A stretch of DNA of 64,000 nt from Corallium rubrum (taxonomy: Eukaryota; Cnidaria; Anthozoa; Scleralcyonacea; Coralliidae): positions 25,147,834-25,211,833 of the forward strand of contig OZ035997.1 in the NCBI GenBank assembly GCA_964035015.1, in the 5' to 3' direction. A program made the position numbers and the translations under genes. This document shows positions 1 through 11,118 of the stretch, one piece after another. Below the pieces are notes generated by a model. That model ran no database searches, was not told the DNA's origin, and was given only the letters and a program-made list of their open reading frames with translations. Numbering within the stretch: the stretch's first letter is position 1; every line of letters starts with the position of its first letter.

Positions 1-737
1 AAGGATCTTATAGGCTTTGCTAGGAAACTACGTGTCGAAGAGAAATATATTACTTTTGACGCTCCGCGTGAAATTACAATTAATTTGTTGTCTTTGTCTG
101 AGAACTCAAAAATATTTGGATGGTCTTCACTCTTGTGTTACTGTAGCCTATTCGAAGGGAAAGGATCCTACAACTACAACCAAAACACTGCGATAAATTG
201 CAGTATTGCATTTGAAAATTAAACGCCAGAGAACAAGAGCGGCGAATCAAAACAAATCCTAATCGGAGATGCAATGCAACAGGTAAACCACTTGTAAACA
301 ACTAATAGCAGTACGAATTATGCGTCTTATTGAAATGACAAAACTTTGAGTCTAACTAGCTCTTATTAATGGCATCTAATTTGGTGTCTACGTTTAGTTA
401 TGATCTCTTGTTTGGCCTTCGTTTGGTTTTGTAAGAAACGCCGATTGAAGAATAATCAAATATTATCAAAAATATGACAATAACTACTTACTAAATCATC
501 TTTGCTCTCACGAAAAACATAAATTGAGTAATTTCCTGCAAGGATTGCTCAGATATCGAGGGATTGCTTCACTTGTTGAATTTCGTGGCCCGAAAAATGG
601 CCGCGAAGGTGCACTGTGAGCGCGTAAAGCATTAGGTGGACACTCATCCTTTAATTTCGAATTATCTTCAATTCTGGCGCCAATTCTAGCTTTTGTGTGA
701 GCCTGCATTAGCCCGCGTTGTGTGAGCCCGCGTTCAA
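1..737. other. unassigned AT-rich sequence
   Basis: No open frame here resembles a protein I recognise, and I see no terminal repeats or RNA gene. It may be intergenic or the flank of the repeats that follow. Confidence 0.4.
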
Positions 738-905
738 ATCGTCAACAATGTTGAACGATGTTGAATTCCTTTGGCCACTCGCACTTTCAACATCATTCAA
801 CATCATTCAACATCGTTCAACAATGTTGAACGATGTTGCATGAAATGTTCAACAATGTTCAACAAACGTTCAACAATGTTGAACGATGTTGCATGAAATG
901 TTGAA
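738..905. repeat. short palindromic tandem repeat built on CAACATTGTTGAACGATGTTG
   Basis: The block repeats TTCAAC, AACATT and GATGTTG units. A unit of about 55 bases (TTCAACAATGTTGAACGATG, then TTGCATGAAATG) occurs twice, around 817-850 and 865-905. Each unit is nearly self-complementary around CAACATTGTTG, so the block could form several hairpins. It directly abuts the left arm of the foldback element at 911. Confidence 0.75.
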
Positions 906-910
906 AGCGT

Positions 911-3900
911 TTTCACTTTGTTTACATTGTCAGAACCGGAAATGCCTTACGCTTTGCAGATAAGGCCGTTTTCGTTTCTCAATATTACATAAAAACAACT
1001 TCTTTTTATTTGAACTTATCCCTAGAAAGCGAACGGGGCATAATTTATAGGTCTATTCGGTTTTTTGGGTAAAAATGATTAAATATTCTATAGCCGATTC
1101 TTCATATATACTCATATACAATAGGAGCGGACGAGGGGCAAATCACTCGCTAAAAAGTGTACGAGACTTTCGGACTTTCAAAAGTCCGGGTTTTTCTCGT
1201 TGGACTTTCGGACTTTTGTGATTTTTTTGCGGACTTTTGGGACTTTTTGTGAAAATTGTTAACGATGTTTTCCCATTGTTTTTCATGTTCTGGTAGGTCT
1301 ATAAGTGAAACTGGGAATGAATATAAGCCCAGGAGGGGAATGGGAGAACTATAGAAATTGGGCCATTACATATTAGGATAATAACAGTCAACAGTAAGAA
1401 AACATGCAAAATCCCGATAATAAAAGTTGGTAACACCCCCAATCCAAAATTTAAATAGCTTTGCAGCTGTCGCCTTTAACTCAGAATTAATATTCTACGC
1501 CTTAGTTGCACTGCGACCGCAAAGCATGACGGTTATTTTAGTAAATTTAAGCAACTGCAGTTCATATGCATTTGGCCACGGCCGAGTAAACAACTCTGTC
1601 AAGCTGTTTTTGACAAGATGCTGGGCAAAATATAGCTGAGAATGCTCCATTGTGATAAATTGTATTTTGTAAATTATATATGACTTGTGTTTTGTAAAAT
1701 GTAAAATAAAAGTAAATCATAAGGTAGTTCAGGTATTTAGATCCTGGCTGTGACTTACCATCCTTGGTGTATTGTGTTGGTGAATGAGATTATGAACTGG
1801 AGTTTACGTTTTAAACTTTATGGGGTGGGGGGTGGGGGTAGTATTATAATTTATTTTAATTTTTTATTTTAATTATAATTTATTTTAATTTTAAAATAAA
1901 TCCTTCTGGAGAAGTCAAATATGTTTTTGTTGTGGTGGGGAGTCCAAATATGGGAATCCACTGACTTGTGCTGGTGATTGTGATTAATGTCATGGGTTAG
2001 GGTTTGATTTTATGAAGTGCTCTGACTTGTGTTTCCACGAGATTGGAGTACGTAGATCGACGCTGACGTCTAGTAGAATTTAGCACCAGTAGCGATGAGG
2101 CGAGCTCCAATGATATGAGTTTGTTGAGTGATTCGTAAAGATTTGTGAGAGTTTCCGTATCAAAGGGAGAAAATTTTGGGGAGCAATTGCATAACCCGGG
2201 TGCGGAAAAAGAGAAATGCCACGGACGAGATAAATGCCTAAGTCGGCTATCCCGACCAAGTCCCTGTTCTGAAAAAAACATCCGAGTTTTGAAAAAAAAC
2301 AAGGAGCCATGTTATCGTCAGGTTCCAAGCGTGGTCGCGGGAAGGCACGTTTCTAACCCGCTAGCAGGTCCTGGAACGACTTGCCCGCATATAATAAAAA
2401 GAGGAGGGCCGCGAAGGAAGGCCCAAAGATGGTGGATATAGAATGGCGCAAAAACGCGAGAATCCATATTTCCACATGGTCAAGACCAAGCAACCTCGTT
2501 GTCATGTATATAAAATACTTCAGGATGAAATTACATGAAGTACATAACGAATTTGTAGGAGAAAGTGCAGATTTCCTTCGGATTTTTTTGGGATTTTGAT
2601 CAATTCAGTAAGATTTTGTGAATTTTAATAGATTTTGAAAGGATTTTTATGGATTTTCATGGATTTTCAGGACTTTTTGCGGATTTTTGGATTTTTAAGG
2701 ATTTTCTAAATTCCGCTGGACTTTTTGGACTTTTTGCGGACTTTTCGTCAAAGTGTACGAGATTTTTGGAGTGATTTGCCCCTCGGGAGCGGACATGTCG
2801 CAGCCTCCTAAGTGACAATTAAATAATTATAATTCATGAGCAACTGAAAGTTTATCATTTTCTCTGTTTATTTCGGTGTACTGTTCATATTTTTATAGCA
2901 TGAAAAGGTGGCAGCATCTTATACTCTGGAAGAATCGATTAAACGTCTTAAGAATTTTTTAGACTTCACGAACAAATTAAATCGCTTTTAAGGCCTGGTT
3001 CATACGTCGCATTTAATTCAGACGAATTTAATTCATAGTTAAAGTCGACGTAAACTCGAATTTGTTTCATGCGACGAATTTAATTCAGTGACCAGCAAGG
3101 AAAACAGCCGATCCGCACGTTGTATCTAATAAACTACTAGACATTATATACACATTGTATCCAGTAAGTTACTGGAAATTGTTTAATAAAGAGGATTTTA
3201 ATGAAACCCTTCCACCCCCGAACCCTAGTCTCAAAAATGTGAATTTCCCGGGGGTAACCCTAACCCTAACTTGAGAAGTGTCGGGTGGGGGGGGGGGGGG
3301 GGTTTAAACGTCTGAAATGCGTGTTGGTTTCAGACGTCGCTGTATCGTCGCATCGAATTAAATGCATAAATTATGATAACATATTTTTAGAGCCCGTGAT
3401 CAGATTTTTGTTTACTTCGCATGCGTATTGGACGTTTTTGGCGCGATCTAGCGGGATTTTCCTAGCCTGAGTATCAGGCCCTTCTTAGGATTTTCCTTGC
3501 TCGTCACTGAATTAAATTCGTCGCATGAAACAAATTCGAGTTTATGTCGACTTTAACTATGAATTAAATTCGTCTGAATTAAATGCGACGTATGGGGAAG
3601 TCTAAAAAATTCTTAAGACGTTTAATCGATTCTTCCAGAGTATAAGATGCTGACACCTTTTCATGCTATAAAAATATGAACAGTACACCGAAATAAACAG
3701 AGAAAATGATAAATTTTCAGTTGCTCATAAATTATAATTATTTAATTGTCACTTAGGAGGCTGCGACATGTCTGCTCCTATTGTATATGAGTATATATGA
3801 AGAATCGGCTATAGAATATTTAATCATTTTTATCCTAAAAACCGAATAGACCTATAAATTATGCCCCGTTCGCTTTCTATAGATAAGTTCAAATAAAAAT

Positions 3901-3992
3901 AAGTTGTTTTATGTAATATTGAGAAACGAAAACGGCCTTATCTGCAAAGCGTATAAGGCATTTCCGGTTCTGACAATGTAAACAAAGTGAAA
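911..3992. mobile_element. foldback element with about 500-bp inverted arms, interrupted by another transposon
   Basis: The left arm (911-1123, continued at 2794-3095) is the reverse complement of the right arm (about 3490-3992) with scattered mismatches. For example TTTCACTTTGTTTACATTG at 911 returns inverted at 3974-3992. The arms surround a spacer of roughly 390 bp that contains a G run and TTAGGG-like repeats. No transposase ORF lies inside, and no clear target duplication was seen at the outer edges. The 1.65-kb insertion at 1132-2785 splits the left arm. The right arm keeps the uninterrupted sequence, which fixes the insertion point exactly. Confidence 0.85.
1132..2785. mobile_element. 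non-autonomous 8-bp-TSD transposon (hAT-like)
   Basis: The ends are inverted repeats: CGAGGGGCAAATCACTC at the left and its complement at the right. Both sides carry the same 8 bp, GGAGCGGA (1124-1131 and 2786-2793). The intact right arm of the host foldback element has only one copy of that site (as GGAGCAGA), which confirms a target duplication. Eight-bp duplications are typical of hAT and P superfamilies. Near both ends GGACTTTT-type motifs and GTGTACGAGA repeat, as subterminal transposase-binding sites often do. Short frames inside (for example 2145-2441) do not resemble a transposase, so it was probably mobilised in trans. Confidence 0.85.
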
Positions 3993-4367
3993 CAATAGCT
4001 TAACTTTTAGCGGTTCGTGCGCTTACAAAATACGTTTGCCGACAACTGTTTTTAAAGATTACTAAACTTACGGTATTATATTACGACGAAATACACACGA
4101 CATTTCCAGGCGAGGTGCCACTTCAGAGAAATCTTAATTTATAAAACTTGACTAATCAGGTGCCGTAAGCGAATTTAAAAAGTAAGTCAAAAGAAAGAGA
4201 CCATATCTGATACAAAACAAAACAAAGAGCTTGTATCCTTCAACCCAGATGAAATACAAGGTCTATATATTGCACTGCAAGAAAAGAATTTGAAATTCAA
4301 ATCTAAATTGGTGGAGAAATAACAAGATCATTTCGAGGTATTGTCAGCTCTCATTTCCGCTCGAATC
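3993..4367. other. unassigned spacer
   Basis: No gene recognised. The start (3993-4110) loosely resembles 50945-51010 inside the foldback element there, in the words TTTGCCGACA, AAAGATT and GAAATACA, so it may be another piece of a dispersed repeat. Confidence 0.3.
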
Positions 4368-5021
4368 TTAGCCGTTCCAGCCGAAGCATAAAAAATATGT
4401 CAAAAATGAAGAACAAATTATCAAGTGGCAATTTTTATAGCGGTTTAATAGTAAGTGAGGTAAAAGTAAATAATGGGCGAAAAACAAAGGAAATTCATTT
4501 TTGCCTTCAAAAACCGTTGGTCGGTTTTTAGGGAGATAGCCTCTTAAACGCTTCCAGGTCATTTTCCCTTGAGGCATGGACGATCGAACTGCCCGACCTA
4601 TTGCTGTTGTTGAAGTGCCCGTTTGCTCGCCCGTTTGAAGATTTCCGTGTTGATGGACGTTTTCCTTTATGACTTTATATGATACAGAGGGGTTTTGGGT
4701 CTTCATGGCCTCTATTAAATTTAATTCTCCCTGACCGAGCTTGGACGGATTTCCTGTTCTTCTTAGTTCGCCCTGGACATCGCCAGTACTGACAAATCTC
4801 TGCCATATGTCCTTAACAGTTTTACCATATACTTTGTGTTTCGCTCCTATATGTTCCCATTTCACAGGAAAATAGCCTGTTGTACTATCTCCACCAGCTT
4901 CTAATACAGAATCAATAATCTCACCTTTTATTTCAGTGGAAAGAGACTTCCCACGATAATGAAAGCGCCCTTGCTTGTTAAACATATTTTTATTGTTTAC
5001 ATGCTCCTCCAATAAAGACAT
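4368..5021 (-). pseudogene. N-terminal fragment of a Tc1/mariner-like (DDE_3) transposase
   Basis: The minus-strand frame of 217 residues looks like the paired-type helix-turn-helix DNA-binding half of a Tc1/IS630 transposase. Residues about 20-110 give the first helix-turn-helix (KVYGKTVKDIWQRF), followed by the GNPSKL linker and a second helix (SVSYKVIKENVHQHG). The TTAIGRAVRSSMPQGKMTWKR stretch starts near residue 137. The catalytic DDE domain that should follow is missing: after about residue 165 the frame runs into unrelated hydrophobic sequence and stops. A C-terminal piece of what may be the same family lies at 23568-23861. Seen: the HTH pattern and the truncation. Inferred: the family. 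Confidence 0.6.
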
Positions 5022-5756
5022 GCCTCATGCGATATGTAAAAAATTGATCACGTGGTACAAAAAATCATTCGAGCGCGGTCGAATCCCGGGTCACCATTTT
5101 ACCACTCTACCGGTTTTCATAATATTGACACACCGAAAGAACATGCAAAGTCAATATTAAAAAAACAACAACAACGAGATGAACCAAATGACAAATTTTC
5201 ATTCAAAAATATATAGAAACAGTGGCCAATGTTGACACAATGTCAACCTCCTAGCGTTCAAAGACAATTCTAGACAATATATTATTCATATTAATTTTCA
5301 TTTTCAAGATTTCTTCCGTTTTAACTCAGCTAAACTGGTAAATACGAATCTCCTACCGTTAAACTTTCTTCTGCTTTTGTCACCACAAACACTGCCAATT
5401 CAGTCTAGTCTTTTCGGATTGTTTTTCTCGTTCGCGGTTTCTTACTTTTTTCGTTGTTGACACATAAATATGACAAGGCATCATTCAGTTCTCTTCATGA
5501 TCTAAAAAGCCGTTTGTTTCAAAATTTTTTCATCGTTCTCTCTCGAGTTATGTAGAATACACCAGAGCAAAATTCTTTACCGGCTTTGAACAGTTTCAGG
5601 ACACATCCTTCTTCTTTCAGTTTCGGTCGGCAACGTTTTCGGTCTTTATCGTACTAATTTTTAGCCTTTTTCCAGTGGTTTTAAGTCGTATTTATTGTTG
5701 TCTTTTTCTCGCTGCCACATCTCTTGTTAGCCTTCTTTCTTTGGTCTTTTTCCATA
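5022..5756. other. unassigned flank of the CACTA-like element
   Basis: No gene seen. The stretch at 5375-5480 shares the words CACCACAAACACTGC and TTCGTTGTT with 28564-28700, suggesting a dispersed non-coding repeat. Confidence 0.3.
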
Positions 5757-5769
5757 CACTGCAAAAAAA

Positions 5770-6170
5770 GTTCGCGTAAAACAACTCAAAAATTTGAGTA
5801 AAACGATGCGTCCACAGTGACACATACGTTTGAGTAATTTTACCTGTATTATTTGAGTAAATTTACGCAACACGTGAGTAAACTTACGCAGTAAGAGAGT
5901 AAGTTTACTCAAAATTTGAGTATAGTGAAATGCGTCCACAGTAACACATACTTTTGAGTAAATTTACTCAAGATGAGTAAAATGAAGATTTTACTCATGG
6001 TATGAGTAAATTTGCTCAAGTTTCGAGTAAAGTTTACTCAAAATTTGAGTAAAGTGAAATGCGTCCACAGTAACACATACGTTTGAGTAAAAGTACTCAC
6101 GCTATGGTGAGTAAATTAGCGATTTCACGCAAGCTTGAGTAAACGTACTCTCACTTTGAGTATACCGTTT
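5770..6170. repeat. left subterminal TTTGAGTAAA array
   Basis: About twenty copies or near-copies of TTTGAGTAAA and its complement occur. They are spaced irregularly and mixed with a longer unit that includes GCGTCCACAGT(A/G)ACACATAC, seen at 5808, 5933 and 6061. Confidence 0.85.
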
Positions 6171-7115
6171 GTCAAGAGAGAATACAGTTGAACAAATCAA
6201 TTAAGTGCATGCATTCGCGGTGAAACAATTGATATATAAAGTAATGTATTTACCTTAAAGTAACCTTAGAAATATTTACACAAACATAAGTACCCTAAGC
6301 TCCCTTTACGAGTATTTGTATACGATGTCTCTAGATGAACGTAAATTTTGGAAAAACTTTTAAGTGCAACTAATAATATATGTAACGTGTTCAAAAATTA
6401 TTGTTTTCTTCATGGCAGTCAGGTGTTGGAGGCACAGCCACAGCAGTATTATCTGGCTCTTCGGCAGCAGGGGAGATATTCGCCAAGGAATTCACAATAG
6501 CTATGACTGACGTTGGTAGCTTGTTAGAGTCGGTAATTTGCAATATGCACTTTTGCAAATACAAAAAAGAAACATTACTGAGCGTCATGGCCGGGTACTT
6601 GTACATAAAAACATATTAAGCTGCTAAAAGGGCAACAGTTCCTTAACTTCCACCATTCCTCCACAAGGCACAAAATTCAAAAAGGACTTGGAGGTCTGCC
6701 ACGCGATGTATACGTATAAACAGTCTGGTTCGTTGTTCCTCACATACTGACGAGAGGAAATGGCGAAGCTTTCTCTTTCAATTGGGACGCCATTTCTTCA
6801 ATGCTTTCATCTTTCTGTATATATGAGAGAATATAATAACGATTTTGTCAGTTGTGGTAACAAACTTAAGTATTGCTATTGCCACGAAACGTATATTTTA
6901 CCTAATATATATAGTGAATGGCGATGTAATTGGATATAGTTATTTTTGCCATTCACTGCGACACTGAGTCAAAAATATTGAGGAAGCGTGGAATTTGATA
7001 ATTAAGAGAGAGATACATGCACAGCACAAACAGCATTAACATATACTATACAATTAACGTTGCATATATGACTTCGATATTGGAAGTCATTGCTCGCGGG
7101 AACTAAGCGTATAAT

Positions 7116-7600
7116 TCATAATAAAATAGGGTGATTTGCAATTATCCATAATTGTCGCAAACAAAATGCCTCCTTTTCCATAATTCGTGCCGAAGATGAT
7201 TGCCCAAAATATTCTGCAGCAAGTGGAGTTGCCCTAAACGTTTTTAGGACAACGGTACCAAACTTTCCCTTTCCAAGTATCTTGTCATTCTCATGATCTT
7301 CGAGTTGACAAGATTTCTCTCGGTTTTTTTCACGATTCTGATTCAAGATTGTCACTGATTGCCACCAGAAACAACTTTCTTTAAATTCTTCAACTTTATT
7401 TTTTCACTTTTAGATTTCTGCCACATTTCATATCTTTCTTTTGTTGAGCTCTCTAAATCAATTGATTTGTTCAAGTTTCTGTTATCTTTTTTAAGGGTTT
7501 TATTGTATCATTTATGCCACGATTTAACTCTTTTCCAACATCACGTTTTCTTTTTTGGCGTGATTTCCGTTGCCTTATTCTTTTAAATTCCTGTGAATGT
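7116..7600 (-). pseudogene. broken protein-kinase-like gene fragment inside the CACTA-like element
   Basis: On the minus strand a frame of 79 residues contains a glycine-rich loop, ILGKGKFGTVVLK, and then TPLAAEYFG. In active kinases the latter place has an A-V-K with the ATP-binding lysine; here it reads A-A-E, so the lysine is gone. The frame continues through an alphaC-like segment (MEKEAFCLRQL) and stops near 7116 after ANHPILL. Upstream on the same strand, 7360-7600 is coding-like in two frames (basic, coiled-coil-like residues such as STKERYEMWQKSKSEK), with stops and a shift between them. This looks like the N-terminal region and start of the N lobe of a captured kinase. The rest of the domain was not found. 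Confidence 0.5.
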
Positions 7601-7693
7601 TTTTGCTTCCCTAATTGACACGACTGTAACAATTAGCATGCTGATTAGGTTTAATAAATTATATAAATTAAACGTAATCAAGTACAGTGTTTA

Positions 7694-8995
7694 CATGCTT
7701 TGAATCCTGGCTTCGCAGTTCTTGACAACTGGTGGCTCTTTTGCAAGTGCGACCAGGAAGAGATAACGGCGAATAAGGCAGCGTTAACCACCTTGCACAA
7801 AAGCTGTCACACAGCACACTGCTACTATATACAGGGTCAAGACAAAATTAATAACAATGCTACCTATGGCGCATGGTTTAATCTTGTAGTATATCAAAAG
7901 TTTTCAAGAACAATATTCTTCATATACATATACATGTACAGTACCAAACATCTACGGTTTCATCATTAATTTTCAAACAAAATTATGCTAATTATTTTAA
8001 AAAGGGCATCAAATGTTATTTCTATTGTTTCTTTGTTTCAAAAGCTTGTTACGTGTTTTGCAACTGTTGCATTTTTGTGTTGAAATACTTCTATATGTTA
8101 TATATTTTTGAAACTCTTGCAATGTTATTTAATATAAATTTATGCATTTCCTCTTTATCGGGCGGCTTGGGATAGCATGCACCCAAAAAGAGGTGCCGGC
8201 GAAAGGCGGCCAGAGGCCACCTTGCACAGCAACACAATGTGCATTAGCATAAATGTATATACATGCCTTAAATCCTGGCTTCGCAGTTCTCGACAACTGG
8301 CGGCTCTTTTGCAGGTGCGACCAGGAAGAGATAACGGCGAAAGGCGGCGTTAACCACCTTGCACAAAAGCTGTCAAACAGCACTGCTAGTACAGGGTCAA
8401 GACAAAATTAACAACAATGCTACCTATGGCACATGATTTAATCTTGTACTAAAGTTTTCAAGAACAATGTTCTACATATACATGTACAGTACCAAACATC
8501 TACGGTTTCATCATTAATTTTCAAACAAAATTATGCTAATTATTTTAAGAAGGGCATCAAATGTTACTTCTATTGTTTCTTTGTTTTAAAAGCTTGTTAC
8601 ATGTTTTGCAACTGTTGCATTTTTGCGTTGAAAATACTTCTATATGTTATATATATTTGAAACTCTTGCAATGTTATTTAATATAAATTTATGCATTTCC
8701 TCTTTATCGGGCGGCTTGCGATAGCATGCGACCCAAAAGAGGTGCCGGCGAAAGGCGGCCAGAGGCCACCTTGCACAGCAACACAATGTGCATTAGCATA
8801 AATGTATATACATACCTTGAATCCTGGCTTCGCAGTTCTCGACAACTGGCGGCTCTTTTGCAAGTGCGACCAGGAAGAGATAACGGCGAAAGGCGGCGTT
8901 AACCACCTTGCACAAAAGCTGTCAAACAGCACTGCTAGTACAGGGTCAAGACAAAATTAATAACAATGCTACCTATGGCACATGGATTAATCGTG
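7694..8995. repeat. tandem repeat of 549-568 bp, about 2.3 copies
   Basis: The sequence AATCCTGGCTTCGCAGTTCT begins at 7703, 8271 and 8820. Copies 2 and 3 differ by only a few bases over their whole length, while copy 1 carries more changes and small insertions. The 84-residue minus-strand frames in copies 2 and 3 (8129-8383 and 8678-8932) are by-products of the repeat and resemble no known protein. Confidence 0.9.
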
Positions 8996-10640
8996 TAGGT
9001 GGCTCTTTTGTTTTATTATAATAGCTAGTATATTGAGCTGGTCAGTCATCTTAGGATTTCCAAAACAATATTCTATACGCAAAATGTCTATTCTCTATTG
9101 TTTGAACGCCATCATAGTTTGTTCATTTCTTGACAATTTAATACATCTCTCTCATTTAATAATTACCTGTACCCGAGGTTGATAATTAAGTTAATAACTA
9201 GCTAAAAATAGAACCATGTAGGCTGTTGTCGGATTTTATTAATCTTATCCTATTTAATCTACTGATTAACTATCCGAAGTTCATTTGTCTAATTGATATG
9301 TTTTCCATAAGTACACGCACCTGTGTATTAAATTATTCGCGCAACAAATTGCCCAGTTCTGGCTAATTTATTCATATACGTTTTGCTCACTGACTGAAAT
9401 CTCTTTGAAACCCAAATTCATTTCGTTTAGCGTAAACTATTTCTATATTACTATCGTGATGTTCGTGCATATATCTTTTGTCATCAAAGAATTAAAAATG
9501 AAATAGCTGGAATTAAAAAATAGCACTGCGCGCGCTCTAATTATTTATTTCTTGAGTTTCAATCGAACTACAGGGGTGCTGTACTGTTCACCTAAAATGT
9601 GTTCGCTTTGGCTCCGGAATACGCGAGTAAAGTAGATTATTAGACTTGTCATAGTAAGGGAATAGGTTTCAAGTGTCTAAAATACAAAGAAGGGCATAGA
9701 TTTGAGAGCCATTGCAACGAGAAGTGCGTTTATCTTGTCAGTCGTTGGTACCATGCGGCATGACGCCGATCTTTATTCAAACAACCGTGTTCAAACGCAC
9801 GCAATGGAAATGTTTAATAGCTCGCGTCCAACAGTTCGAATCGGTTCGTTGTTACGCTATTTAGACATAATTTTAACATATAATACTTTTATAAACATTC
9901 ATACGAGTGCAAATGCGAGTATTAAGCTGAAAAGATTTTGTTACAGCCTACTGCGCCCTTCCGAAGGCAATGCGCGTTTATGAACGAACTATCTATCTAT
10001 ATATATATTTACCTTCAAATTCTCGTAGTAATCTTTCAACCCAAGTTCGACCAACCACTCTTTGACTTCGTCGATCGATCTTTCCATCTTCCTGAGACCT
10101 GACTTTAGTACATCGGATAAAGATAAAATCGTAAGCAGCTTCTGATACACAAACCACAGCGCGCGACAATAAACGACTTAACGGCAATACACTGAGTGAA
10201 TGATATTCAAACCTGCATGTCAAATTGCGCGGCGATCGCTGATTGGTACCGCTCTATTGGACGTCATCAGTTTGTTTATCTCCTGTGGTTTTGATGGTAT
10301 TTCTATTTCATCACGTTTCACTCTGATGAAGGGCTCCGCTCAAATCGTCAGTATTTCGTTGATTTCGTTCTTTAAAACCTCGGCAGTTCACAACTTTTTC
10401 GCTTTCCCCTTTTCACGCACATACATTCCTAGTTTTCTTGAGTATTTTCTCCCCTCCACTTTATCATAGTTGCTGGTTGACGGCCGTAAACATAGCGAAT
10501 GATTTAACAGCTTAATTCCCATGTATAATTTTCAATTTGTTTATCGATCTGCTATTTTTATTTGCTATTTTCAACTTATGCCACCATTTTGGCACATATA
10601 AGAACTATACATTTGGACAAATTCCAAAATCCAATTTTCA
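8996..10640. other. interior of the CACTA-like element, no gene recognised
   Basis: Frames of 76-93 residues occur (for example 9702-9983 plus, 9993-10223 minus) but none shows a DDE motif, zinc finger or other domain I recognise. If a transposase was encoded here it is beyond recognition by eye. Confidence 0.4.
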
Positions 10641-11100
10641 AATTCCGTTTACTCAGAGCATGAGTAAAATTAATTCCTTTTATTTTTATTTTACTCGAAG
10701 ACTTGAGTAAAATGCTTTACTCAAACATTCGCTTTACTCAGCACTTGAGTAAAACGCTTTACTTAAACATTCGCTTTACTCAGTACTTGAGTAAAACGCA
10801 TTAACAAGATGTTCAGATTACTCAGTAGTTGAGTAAAACATCAACTTTACTCGCAAAATTGAGTTATTGCAACCTTTTGAGTAAACTAAAAGTGATAGTT
10901 TACTCAGTGTGAGTAGGTTTACTCAACTTATTGAGTATAAAAACGTCTTTACTCAAAACAATTTTACTCAAACGTTTGGGTATAAAACTTTACTCAAATT
11001 TTTGCGTAGATTTACTCGATATTAGCATAAATTTGCACAAGAATTGAGTAAAACCGACGTTTTACTCAAATATTTGTGTTATTTTACTCAAATGCAAAAA
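10640..11100. repeat. right subterminal TTTGAGTAAA array
   Basis: Many alternating copies of TTTACTCA and TGAGTAAA run to the right end of the CACTA-like element, mirroring the left array. Confidence 0.85.
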
Positions 11101-11118
11101 TACTTTTTTTGCAGTGTA

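Larger units (their letters stand above)
5757..11116. mobile_element. CACTA/EnSpm-like DNA transposon with TA flanks and subterminal repeat arrays
   Basis: The left end CACTGCAAAAAAAGT is mirrored at the right end by ACTTTTTTTGCAGTG, and TA lies next to both ends (5755-5756 and 11117-11118). Just inside each end, about 400-450 bp carry many direct and inverted copies of TTTGAGTAAA / TTTACTCAAA (5770-6170 and 10640-11100). Arrays of short subterminal repeats and CACT(A/G) ends are hallmarks of CACTA elements, whose animal relatives may make 2-bp duplications. No transposase was recognised, so the 5.36-kb copy is non-autonomous or too decayed to read. The interior holds a kinase fragment and a tandem repeat. 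Alternative: another TA-targeting superfamily with similar ends. Confidence 0.7.

Noticed and set aside
738-905. CRISPR-like array
   Set aside because: The repeats are contiguous and palindromic without unique spacers, and the genome is eukaryotic.
8129-8932. Pair of near-identical 84-residue minus-strand frames as duplicated genes
   Set aside because: They exist because the 549-bp unit is tandemly repeated; no domain, signal peptide or splice evidence supports coding.
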